Shown here in pieces: positions 7,320-13,948 of a DNA stretch of 13,948 nt. The stretch is from contig CAILTZ010000819.1 of NCBI GenBank assembly GCA_903837255.1, positions 1 through 13,948 on the forward strand. The letters are read 5' to 3'. Origin of the DNA: an uncultured Pirellula sp. (lineage in GTDB: Bacteria > Planctomycetota > Planctomycetia > Pirellulales > Pirellulaceae). Every line of letters begins with the position of its first letter. Position 1 is the stretch's first letter. The translations under genes were made by a program, and so were the position numbers. Below the pieces are notes generated by a model. It had not been told where the DNA came from, ran no database searches, and worked only from the letters and a program-made list of their open reading frames with translations.

Positions 7320-7362
7320 GCCAGCCGGGTGGATGCAAATCCATCCGGTGCGAAAGGCTGGC
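7320..7362. repeat. Nested inverted repeat between two minus-strand genes
   Basis: Outer arms GCCAGCC (7320-7326) and GGCTGGC (7356-7362) are exact reverse complements. Inside lies CCGGGTGGAT (7325-7334) and ATCCATCCGG (7339-7348) around a GCAA tetraloop, nine Watson-Crick pairs plus one G-U on the plus strand (an A-C mismatch on the minus). It starts 4 nt after the stop of the upstream minus-strand gene, a position typical of a 3'-end or RNA-processing hairpin. There is no immediate T-run; a T5 on the minus strand lies about 20 nt further on. Confidence 0.5.
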
Positions 7363-7366
7363 GAAT

Positions 7367-8929
7367 CTAGGGATTCGGGGTGCCTGAAACGGCGTTGATG
7401 GCCTCGCTCAAGGCCCGTTGGCGGGCGACGATTTGGTCTCTGAGAGCTTGGATTTGCTTGAAGGTAGACGAGACTTCAGCGCGTGTGGACTGGAGATCTT
7501 CTTGGAGCCTTTGGGCTTCGGCGCCGATCACGTCGAGCTCTTTCTTGTACTGAGCGAAATCCTTGTCGAGCTTGGACCTCTCGTCCTGCCCCAAGCGAAC
7601 TTGGTTGTCGGCGATCCCTTGGGATTTTTGCATTTCGGCAAGTTCGCGTTGGATCAATACCGAGTCTTGCAATGCCGAGGTGATTTGGCGTCGAACTTCA
7701 CGGAACGCATATTCGTAATCGTTCAAGGGGCGAACCCAAATAGGGGTGATGAGCTTGACCACATCTTGTTTGATCAGATCGGCAGAGGTCACCGAATCGA
7801 ACACGTTGATGTCGCCTTGTTTGAAGGTGACTTTTGCTCCATCTTCACCACGTTTTAGGCGGGCGTCGACCGATCGGCCGCTCAGGTCGTAGAAACCTCC
7901 TTCGGTGGCATTTCGTTGTTCCTGTGCGTCGACTTCGATGGTGTAGTCTTTAAGGAACTCGACGCGTTTGTAGACTTGTTCGGCGGGGGCTTCCTCTGGA
8001 GCTCGAGAGCCGTCGTTGATATACGACCGCAGAACGCGGGCCTTGATGGCATCTTTGACGCTCAAACCCGAGAGCTCTGCATTGGCAAGGGCCGGATCGA
8101 TGTTGAGCAGGCTTGCAAGTTCATTCAAATCCATTCGACCGTAAAGAGGTGCATTCTCATCGGTCTTGGTGCCTTCGGCTGCCTTGGAGCCTTCGGCGGC
8201 AAACGCATCGTGGGAGTCCAGAGGCATCAGTTCGTAGACCGCCCAAGTTGGGTATTGCCCGGACCCGATGGCTGCGATTTGTTCAGCCGTTAGGGTGCTG
8301 CTGGGTTTCGCTTTGACGATTCCGCCGTTGGCTTCGGTGACTACGAACTCGCCCAAGTAGACCGTTGGCAGAATGCCACGCTGGTCATTGGATTCGCCGA
8401 ACATGTGCACAATGGTCTGAGCCGATAGACCTATGTCTGCCTTGGGGGCCGCCGGAGGATTGGCGGCACCGGGATTGGCGGCTGGTGCAGCGGGATCGGC
8501 AGGGTTGGGTGCCACAGGAGCAACCATCCCAAGCTGCAGAGTCACTTCATTTTGTGCCAGCCCCGTAACCGATGCACCTCTCCAAGCCCTACCTCTTTCT
8601 ACGAGCAGGCGGTTGAGTTGGTTGGAAAGGGGGATGTAGCTGCCCGCGTCGGGGATTGGGTTGAGCTTGTCACCGAAGCTGATTCGCTCGAGTTCTCGCT
8701 CGCGATCTTGGACTTTCTTCTTGAGCGACTCGTGAGCTTTCACATAGCCGTTGCGGCGGCTGGCTACTCCGGCGGTAAAGAGCATGAAGCACCAGACCTG
8801 GATGAAGAGCAAGGTCATCAGGACCGCGTGCAAAGCGCCCCACTCTCTGACCGACTTGACCATCATCCAAATAAATAGGGCCAGGGTCAGTACGACCACT
8901 AACCACACTATTATTCCCATTAAGTCCAT
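7367..8929 (-). CDS. Two-helix membrane protein with coiled-coil C-terminus, unknown function
   Basis: I do not recognise a named family in this 520-residue protein. Two N-terminal transmembrane helices are clear (about 6-24 and 33-55), joined by a short basic/polar turn. A short coiled coil follows (about 62-84), then a proline/alanine-rich linker (about 136-164), a globular middle (about 165-400) with a near-duplicated AAEGSK/AAEGTK spacer at about 244-255, and a long coiled coil (about 405-512) rich in Glu, Lys, Gln and Arg. The design suggests a membrane-anchored scaffold whose large C-terminal part sits on one side of the membrane. The start is the ATG at 8929; a second ATG follows three codons later, and neither has a Shine-Dalgarno match. 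It is divergent from the phosphohexomutase gene. It may be a planctomycete-restricted protein, which a homologue search would settle. Confidence 0.9.
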   Translation of the reverse strand: MDLMGIIVWLVVVLTLALFIWMMVKSVREWGALHAVLMTLLFIQVWCFMLFTAGVASRRNGYVKAHESLKKKVQDRERELERISFGDKLNPIPDAGSYIPLSNQLNRLLVERGRAWRGASVTGLAQNEVTLQLGMVAPVAPNPADPAAPAANPGAANPPAAPKADIGLSAQTIVHMFGESNDQRGILPTVYLGEFVVTEANGGIVKAKPSSTLTAEQIAAIGSGQYPTWAVYELMPLDSHDAFAAEGSKAAEGTKTDENAPLYGRMDLNELASLLNIDPALANAELSGLSVKDAIKARVLRSYINDGSRAPEEAPAEQVYKRVEFLKDYTIEVDAQEQRNATEGGFYDLSGRSVDARLKRGEDGAKVTFKQGDINVFDSVTSADLIKQDVVKLITPIWVRPLNDYEYAFREVRRQITSALQDSVLIQRELAEMQKSQGIADNQVRLGQDERSKLDKDFAQYKKELDVIGAEAQRLQEDLQSTRAEVSSTFKQIQALRDQIVARQRALSEAINAVSGTPNP

Positions 8930-9254
8930 GAGGTCAGCCGTGATGGGTTAATCGAAAAAGGAAGGTCTGTTTTGCCGTTGAACTCGGCTATCATCGCCAA
9001 GACAGCCAAGAAATCCCTAGCATAGTTGGAAATAATCGGCAGTCCTATTATTTTTGAGACAAAAGCGATGGTAAGTTGGTGAAATTCGGGTGTCAAGCAT
9101 CGTTCAGCGGGAGGTTTGGGAATCTGGTGACGACTTTGCTTCTTTTGAGGAATCCGCCCGAGTTTCCCGATTTTAGGGGTTTGTTCTGCCTTATTCGGCC
9201 TTATTGAGCCTTTTCCATCCTTTTTGAGCCAAAGTTTTTCCAGCGAGTTCAGGT
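8930..9254. other. Divergent intergenic region, 325 bp
   Basis: This gap lies between a minus-strand and a plus-strand gene and should contain both promoters; I could not assign either convincingly. It holds an AT-rich inverted repeat, AAATAAT (9030-9036) with ATTATTT (9047-9053) around a 10-nt loop followed by a T-run. It also holds the five-unit decamer array at 9181-9230. TTTTGAG occurs at about 9052, 9143 and 9222. A minus-strand frame from a TTG at 9267 stays open through it, but its predicted 115-residue product is compositionally ordinary, unrecognised and overlaps both neighbours. Confidence 0.5.
9181..9230 (+). repeat. Five tandem 10-bp units, T-rich then GCC
   Basis: Five consecutive decamers read TTGTTCTGCC, TTATTCGGCC, TTATTGAGCC, TTTTCCATCC and TTTTTGAGCC. 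Each has a T-rich 5' half and ends in CC (four end in GCC). The 10-bp period matches about one helical turn, so all T-tracts face the same side of the helix. The array ends 24 nt before the phosphohexomutase ATG. It could give intrinsic curvature or be a row of protein-binding half-sites. This is a direct reading of the sequence; the function is not known. Confidence 0.75.
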
Positions 9255-10613
9255 ATGTCGGAACCAATCATCAGTGTCAGCGGACTTCGGGGGGTCATCG
9301 GACGGGAACTGACCCCGGAGGTGGCGATCCGTTTTGCGGTCGCATTTTGCAACCAGCTAGGTCCTGGAGCGGTTTTGCTATCGAGGGATGGCCGGACGAG
9401 TGGTCCTTTTTTGTCCGATGCGATCGCTTCGGCGATCGTGGCTTGTGGTCGAGAGTGCTGTTACCTGGATGTGGTTGCCACGCCCACCCTGGGGGTGGCA
9501 GTTCAAGCGTTTGGAGCCTCGGGGGCGATCCAGGTTTCGGCAAGTCACAACCCGCCGGCCTACAACGGCATGAAGCTTTTCGGGCCCGACGGCCGGGTTG
9601 TTCCTGCGGAGTTTGGCCATAGAGTGCTTGCGGCCTATCGGCAACTTCAGCAGGACCCCCAAAAGGCCCCTTGGGCAGAGATTCAGCACATCGGTACTCG
9701 CACATCGATCGACGACCCACATCAATCGCACCTGGATCGAGTCCTTGCGACGGTCGATGTTCAAGCCATCCGACGACGCAAGATGCGTGTCTTGGTCGAT
9801 AGCAATCACGGTGCGGGTTCTATCCTTGCGTCAAGGTTGTTAGAAGCCTTGGGGTGTGAGTTTGAGGTCCTGGGCGATCGACCTGACGGGCAATTCAGCC
9901 ATCCGCCCGAGCCGATCCTGGAGAATCTCTCCGCCGTGGGAGCTACCGTTGCGCAAGGTGGCTTTGCGGTAGGTTTTTGCCAAGATCCCGATGCCGATCG
10001 ATTGGCGATACTCGATGAAAATGGAACGTACATCGGAGAGGAGTACACACCTGTCTTGTGCATGATGCGCGCCTTGATGCATCATCGCGGTCCACTGGTT
10101 ACCAACTGCGCCTCGAGTTCGATGACAGAGTATTTGGCCAACAAGCACAACGTGGCGTTCTTTCGCTCGAAGGTTGGCGAGGCGAACGTCGTCGACTGCA
10201 TGCTCGAGCACCAGGCTCTGTATGGTGGTGAGGGGAGCGGTGGGCCCATCGACCCCCGAGTTGTGCTGGTTCGCGACAGCATGGTTGGGATGGCCCAGGT
10301 TCTAGATCTCATGGCAGCGACGGGCAAGTCGATTTCAGAGTTGGTCGACGCGCTTCCGCGCTACGCGATGATCAAAGACAAGATGACATTGACCAAAGAG
10401 AAACTCGATGCGTCGATCGAACGATTGCGATCGGGCATGAATGCCGACACGGTCAGCACCCTCGATGGCGTGAGGCTCGATTGGGCAGACGGTTGGCTGC
10501 TTCTGCGGGCTAGCAACACCGAACCGCTGGTACGGCTCATTGCCGAGGCTCCCAATCGCAAGGCTGCCGAGGCGCTGATTGAGCAAGCGAAATCACTCAT
10601 GCAGAATGCTTGA
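9255..10613 (+). CDS. Phosphohexomutase (phosphoglucomutase / phosphomannomutase / GlmM superfamily)
   Basis: The 452-residue protein has all four landmarks of the alpha-D-phosphohexomutases. These are the phosphoserine loop SASHNP (95-100, Ser97), the metal loop DPDADR (244-249), the sugar-specificity loop GEGSGG (325-330), and the phosphate-binding loop RASNTEP (418-424). The N-terminus ISVSGLRGVIGRELTPE is also typical. The enzyme moves phosphate between C1 and C6 of a hexose or hexosamine through a bisphosphate intermediate, supplying precursors for polysaccharide or cell-envelope synthesis. Length is normal for bacterial members. I cannot separate phosphoglucosamine mutase from phosphomannomutase/phosphoglucomutase by eye: GEGSGG is GlmM/PMM-like, while RASNTEP differs from the RxSGTEP usual in GlmM. 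The start is an ATG at 9255; only AGG just upstream resembles a ribosome site. The decamer array immediately upstream may influence its expression. Confidence 0.95.
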   Translation: MSEPIISVSGLRGVIGRELTPEVAIRFAVAFCNQLGPGAVLLSRDGRTSGPFLSDAIASAIVACGRECCYLDVVATPTLGVAVQAFGASGAIQVSASHNPPAYNGMKLFGPDGRVVPAEFGHRVLAAYRQLQQDPQKAPWAEIQHIGTRTSIDDPHQSHLDRVLATVDVQAIRRRKMRVLVDSNHGAGSILASRLLEALGCEFEVLGDRPDGQFSHPPEPILENLSAVGATVAQGGFAVGFCQDPDADRLAILDENGTYIGEEYTPVLCMMRALMHHRGPLVTNCASSSMTEYLANKHNVAFFRSKVGEANVVDCMLEHQALYGGEGSGGPIDPRVVLVRDSMVGMAQVLDLMAATGKSISELVDALPRYAMIKDKMTLTKEKLDASIERLRSGMNADTVSTLDGVRLDWADGWLLLRASNTEPLVRLIAEAPNRKAAEALIEQAKSLMQNA

Positions 10614-10669
10614 AATTCCCTTTTTCGCAGGCGATTGCTCCGTTTTTAGCTTTTTGAGCCTGTTCCGAG

Positions 10670-10699
10670 TTGCGGGGCGATTTCGCGAGCCGTTACATT
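10670..10699 (+). promoter_or_regulatory. Possible sigma-70-like promoter for the C45/hydrolase gene
   Basis: TTGCGG (10670-10675) and TACATT (10694-10699) are separated by 18 nt. The -10 matches four of six consensus positions, the -35 only its first three. A transcript starting near 10706 would leave a leader of about 44 nt before the ATG at 10750, but almost none before the upstream TTG at 10714. This is a weak pattern match. Confidence 0.22.
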
Positions 10700-10749
10700 A
10701 AGATTCCTTGTAGTTGCCCGATGACATCCTTTCCCGGAGATCCCCACTG

Positions 10750-13731
10750 ATGGTCGCAAACCCTCTTGCAGCTTGGTATTTTTCACCGCGATGGATCCAA
10801 CGACTCGCACTGAGCTCTATGGTGGGGCTTGCCACTCCCCTTTGGCTCGATTCGGTTGCGTTTCGATCGGCCAGCGCTCAAGAGAAATCAGCTAGTCCCA
10901 CTGCCGATAGTCCCACTGCCGAACAGCTCGCAGATCAGCTTGACCCATGGCTTGCAGCCCTGCAACTGAGGACCGAGCAGTTCACTCTCCGCGCTTCAGG
11001 TTCGATTCCGATCGACGATAAAGATCAGCGCATTGAGCTCAAGCTATCCAGACACTCCGACGCTCATTTCGAACTTGTGCTGACTCATCCTGAGTATGCG
11101 GTCACGATCGTTCGAAGCGAGGATCTAACGGCTGTTGTATTGCCCAAGCATCGCAAGGTATTTTGGGGGCACGGTAGCGTCGATGCAGACGACAACTTGG
11201 ATAGCAAGGAATTTTTCAAACGCACCATCAAGGGAACCACGCAAATCGCGGCTCCCTTGGAACTCATCAAATTCCTCGACGGCAAGGCCGCTGCGGAATT
11301 GCTGCTTGGTTCCAAGCAGGCCAAGCTAGGTTTGAGCAAGCATGGTTGGTTGGAATTGTACACCGATGATGTGAAGGTGCATCCCTTTAGCAACGCGGTA
11401 GCGAAAACCAACAGTGCTGCTGTTAGCTTCAAAGATGGATCGTTCATGATACAGCTCGAAAAAGAGCCATCCATGTTGTTCCCTCGAACTCCTGACCGAA
11501 GCCCACAAGAATGGATCGAGCGACATTGGGCCGACTATGAATCCGAAGCGATCGATCGAGCGGAAATCGAACGGACCATCGCTCGGGGGTTGCGAAGGGC
11601 AGCCGAGGTCCTGGCACCATCGAGTCGCTTGACTGAGCCGACGCAAAAGGGGCGTAAGGTCGAAAACGGCGAGCTCCGCTGGATCGATGGCCAGCGTGTG
11701 GCGCTACTCTATGGGACACCCGAGCAAATCGGCAAGGCGCACGGGCAGTTGCTCAAGGCCGAGGCGATGCGTTGCATCGATTCGGTGTTGTATGGGTTTG
11801 GTTTTGCGCAGACGATAGCAACTGGGCGCTGGTTCCGCAAAGATCTCGATCGAGCTTACTTGCAGCTCAAAGTCCATATCCCTGAGCGGCACTTGGTCGA
11901 AACGCGAGCCATGGCCCAATCGCTCGAGCTCGACGAGCATCTGGTCGAGACGCTCAACGTCTTTCCGGAGCTATTTCACTGCTCGGGCTTTGCCCTCTTC
12001 GGAGATGCGACCGTCGATGGAAAGCTTTACCATGGCCGAGTTCTTGATTACATGACAGCGATCGGTTTGCAGGATGCCGCGACGACTTTTGTGGTTGCAC
12101 CTGAAGGTTACATCCCGTTTGTCAACGTTGGTTATGCGGGCTTTACTGGCAGTGTCAGTGGCATGAATGCCGAAAAGATTTCGTTAGGCGAGATGGGGGG
12201 CCGGGGCGAGGGGCAGTGGAATGGTGTCCCCATGGCGACGCTCATGCGCAGGGCGATGGAGGAGTGCGATTCGCTCGAAGAGGTCAAGGATCTTTGGGCC
12301 AAGAGCCCTAGGACTTGCGAGTACTTTTACGTTTTTGCCGATGGCCAAGAAAAGTCAGCCGTCGCCGTAGCGGCTACCCCGGAGAAGATCGACTTCGTCG
12401 CACCCGGTCAGGCTCATGAGCTCTTAGGAGATGGCATTCCCAACGCCGTTGTCCTCTCGGCTGGTTCACGGTTGCAGGAGCTTCGCAAGCGAGTCCAGGA
12501 CCAGTACGGCAAGATCGACACTCCAGCTGCCAAGGAGTTGATGTGCCGACCGGTGGCTATGGAGTCGAATTTGCACAATGTGCTGTTTGTTCCCGAGGAC
12601 GGATTGCTTTACGTGGCCAACGCAAGCCACAGCAAACCGGCTGCCGAGATGCCTTATGCAAAGTTTGACCTTGGGGCCCTGCTCCGAGAGATCGATTCGC
12701 AGAGAGATCAGGCGGGCAAAGCCAAGCCCTCGGTCTCTTTAGACCAAAGGGTCTTCGAGGCGAAAGATTCGCTGGAGATGAAGGTTTCCCAGGAGTTGTC
12801 CGACGATGCAAAGAAATGCTTGGACGGACTTTGCTGGCAGGCTGGGGCCTTTGAGGTTCGCATCGAAGATGCCGATGAAAAGCAGCGACGAAGCGGCATT
12901 GATCGTATTGTTCGATTCCCTTCGCCGGTCCCAAGTGGAGACCCGGTCAACGATTTGGTCGCCATGGAGTGGTACCGAGCCACCAAGCGTGGCCAGCAGT
13001 TGGATCGAGCCCCAGCGGTGGTGGTCGTGCATGAGTCGGGTCGAGGGATGACCGTCGGCAAGATGATCGCCCGGGGGTTGAGCAATCAGGGCGTGCACGC
13101 CCTTTTGTTGCAGCTGCCGACCTATGGCATGCGACGCAATCCAGCCAATACCAAGGGCGAGGGTGAAACGCTCATTGCAGGTCTCAAGCAAGGGATCTGC
13201 GATGCCCGTCGAGCTTACGATGCCGTGCGAGTTTTGCCCGAGATCGATTCCCAACGGGTTTCGATCCAAGGGACTAGTTTGGGTGGGTTTGTCGTGGCGA
13301 CCACCACGGGCCTGGATGCGGCTTACCACCGCTCGATCATCTTGCTCGCCGGCGGTGATTTGTATGGTGTTTTGGCCAATGGAGATCGAGATGCCGAAAA
13401 GACGCGCAGGGAGTTGGCCAAGAGCGGCATCAGCATGGATCAAGCCAAAGAGGCGTTGTATTCGATCGAGCCGCTGAGACTTGCCCACCGCGTGGCGGCC
13501 GAGAAAACTTGGCTCTACTCCGGCACTCACGATACGGTCGTTCCCCCTGAGAGTTCCAAGAAGTACGCGATTGCGGCCAAGCTACCCGAAGGTCATCACA
13601 TCGAATTGCCAGCTGACCACTACTCAGGCGTTGTCTTTTTGCCGAGCATGATTCAGGAGATGTCCAAGCTTGCCTCGCAACCCTCGGGCACCGTGGTTAG
13701 GCCTAGTCCGGTCGAGCAAGGATCCGAGTGA
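10750..13731 (+). CDS. Exported fusion of a C45-like acyltransferase domain and an alpha/beta-hydrolase
   Basis: The protein has 993 residues from the ATG at 10750, with GGAG 10 nt upstream; a TTG at 10714 would add 12 residues. The N-terminus is a signal peptide (hydrophobic to about 40, SASAQEK cleavage region). Residues about 58-245 form a beta-rich domain that may have a LolA/DUF2092-like fold (uncertain). Residues about 305-640 resemble peptidase family C45, the acyl-CoA:6-aminopenicillanate acyltransferase type of self-processing Ntn hydrolase: HGQLL (331-335), candidate nucleophile Cys411 in FHCSGFALFGDATVDG, then HGRVLDY (428-434) matching the usual GRNLDW. Residues about 730-970 form an alpha/beta-hydrolase of the dienelactone-hydrolase type: HESGRG 761-766, GTSLGG 841-846 (Ser843), Asp928 and His957. 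The catalytic residues are inferred from position. The substrate is unknown; amide or ester cleavage outside the cytoplasm is likely. It follows the phosphohexomutase by 136 nt. Confidence 0.9.
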   Translation: MVANPLAAWYFSPRWIQRLALSSMVGLATPLWLDSVAFRSASAQEKSASPTADSPTAEQLADQLDPWLAALQLRTEQFTLRASGSIPIDDKDQRIELKLSRHSDAHFELVLTHPEYAVTIVRSEDLTAVVLPKHRKVFWGHGSVDADDNLDSKEFFKRTIKGTTQIAAPLELIKFLDGKAAAELLLGSKQAKLGLSKHGWLELYTDDVKVHPFSNAVAKTNSAAVSFKDGSFMIQLEKEPSMLFPRTPDRSPQEWIERHWADYESEAIDRAEIERTIARGLRRAAEVLAPSSRLTEPTQKGRKVENGELRWIDGQRVALLYGTPEQIGKAHGQLLKAEAMRCIDSVLYGFGFAQTIATGRWFRKDLDRAYLQLKVHIPERHLVETRAMAQSLELDEHLVETLNVFPELFHCSGFALFGDATVDGKLYHGRVLDYMTAIGLQDAATTFVVAPEGYIPFVNVGYAGFTGSVSGMNAEKISLGEMGGRGEGQWNGVPMATLMRRAMEECDSLEEVKDLWAKSPRTCEYFYVFADGQEKSAVAVAATPEKIDFVAPGQAHELLGDGIPNAVVLSAGSRLQELRKRVQDQYGKIDTPAAKELMCRPVAMESNLHNVLFVPEDGLLYVANASHSKPAAEMPYAKFDLGALLREIDSQRDQAGKAKPSVSLDQRVFEAKDSLEMKVSQELSDDAKKCLDGLCWQAGAFEVRIEDADEKQRRSGIDRIVRFPSPVPSGDPVNDLVAMEWYRATKRGQQLDRAPAVVVVHESGRGMTVGKMIARGLSNQGVHALLLQLPTYGMRRNPANTKGEGETLIAGLKQGICDARRAYDAVRVLPEIDSQRVSIQGTSLGGFVVATTTGLDAAYHRSIILLAGGDLYGVLANGDRDAEKTRRELAKSGISMDQAKEALYSIEPLRLAHRVAAEKTWLYSGTHDTVVPPESSKKYAIAAKLPEGHHIELPADHYSGVVFLPSMIQEMSKLASQPSGTVVRPSPVEQGSE

Positions 13732-13762
13732 GGATTTCGGATGCCCTCGAAAAAAACTTGCG

Positions 13763-13798
13763 CAGTCGCTAGACTAAGACAGCTTGGGCTAGCGACTG
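13763..13798. repeat. Perfect 10-bp inverted repeat between two plus-strand genes
   Basis: CAGTCGCTAG (13763-13772) and CTAGCGACTG (13789-13798) are exact reverse complements with a 16-nt spacer. A seven-A run lies just before it. A smaller TGGTC/GACCA repeat (13797-13801 and 13811-13815 region) follows at once, and a third CGCTAG lies at 13820-13825. No T-run follows the arms. It lies 31 nt after the stop of the large exported protein and about 70 nt before the next ATG, so termination or an operator are both possible. Confidence 0.5.
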
Positions 13799-13865
13799 GT
13801 CATCGGTTTTCGACCAATGCGCTAGGTTGATTTGTTTTCATAGTTCTTGATTTTTGACTGAGGTG

Positions 13866-13948
13866 ATGAAGGTGACGATTACTCGCGTTGGAACGAATGA
13901 GAAGTATTCTGAAGGCTGGTCTGCTATTTTCGGTGGCGGAAAGTCGAC
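13866..13948 (+). CDS. Start of a small protein, 3' end missing (N-terminus MKVTITRVGTNEKYSEGW)
   Basis: An open frame begins at the ATG at 13866 and is still open at the right edge after 27 complete codons. It reads MKVTITRVGTNEKYSEGW, then SAIFGGGKS. From memory, short planctomycete proteins start this way and continue into a Lys/Ala-rich, histone-like tail; I cannot verify this from the window, and the tail lies outside it. GAGG ends only 2 nt before the ATG, which is too close, but is 8 nt before the GTG two codons later (13872), so a GTG start giving a protein two residues shorter is possible. It is preceded by a 134-nt gap with strong inverted repeats. Confidence 0.6.
   Translation, partial: MKVTITRVGTNEKYSEGWSAIFGGGKS

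Noticed and set aside
8920..9267. Minus-strand frame of 115 codons across the divergent intergenic region
   Set aside because: It starts at a TTG inside the phosphohexomutase gene, overlaps the next gene, includes the decamer array and has no recognisable motif or ribosome site.
10614..10660. Intrinsic terminator after the phosphohexomutase gene
   Set aside because: There are T-runs at 10620-10625, 10643-10647 and 10651-10655, but no stable GC-rich stem before them.
12739..13530. Minus-strand frame of 263 codons
   Set aside because: It is antisense to the alpha/beta-hydrolase domain, whose catalytic motifs fix the plus strand as coding; the length follows from codon bias.
1..13948. CRISPR array, toxin-antitoxin pair, mobile element or defence island
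   Set aside because: No spaced direct repeats, transposase, integrase, terminal inverted repeats of an insertion sequence or nuclease/helicase genes were seen.

Overview
The window looks like a chromosomal stretch from a planctomycete, most likely of the Pirellulaceae/Rhodopirellula type. This is inferred from protein style, not from a marker gene. The clues are a Hanks-type kinase with a DWG instead of DFG motif, a twin-arginine-exported Gfo/Idh/MocA dehydrogenase, secreted multi-domain hydrolases, frequent non-ATG starts with weak Shine-Dalgarno sequences, and moderate GC. I saw no rRNA, tRNA, CRISPR array, insertion sequence or phage gene.

Layout: (1) 1-735, minus strand: a secreted SGNH/GDSL-type hydrolase that runs off the left edge. 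(2) 935-2767, plus: a soluble Ser/Thr protein kinase with two C-terminal PAS domains. (3) 2844-5837, minus: a compact three-gene run read in the order DnaJ-type co-chaperone, SurE nucleotidase, then a BRCT + MerR-like + TPR protein. The gaps are only about 10-15 nt (or a 7-nt overlap with the longer SurE start), so it is probably one transcript. (4) 5927-7231, minus: a Tat-exported oxidoreductase, separated from the dnaJ-like gene by a 10-bp perfect inverted repeat. (5) 7367-8929, minus: a two-helix membrane protein with a coiled-coil tail and no recognised function. (6) 8930-9254: a divergent intergenic region holding five tandem 10-bp units just before the next gene. (7) 9255-10613, plus: a phosphohexomutase (phosphoglucomutase/phosphomannomutase/GlmM superfamily). 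(8) 10750-13731, plus: a very large exported protein joining an N-terminal domain, a C45-like (penicillin acyltransferase-type) Ntn hydrolase domain and a C-terminal alpha/beta-hydrolase. (9) 13866-13948, plus: the first codons of a small protein that runs off the right edge, preceded by a perfect 10-bp inverted repeat.

Most of the content is housekeeping, stress or envelope metabolism and is not an obvious defence or mobile island. I found no clear undescribed multi-gene system. The points most worth checking are three unusual domain fusions (kinase-PAS-PAS, BRCT-MerR-TPR, C45-alpha/beta-hydrolase), the helically phased decamer array upstream of the phosphohexomutase, and several strong inverted repeats. 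The genes with clear family motifs are well supported. Regulatory elements are sequence patterns only.
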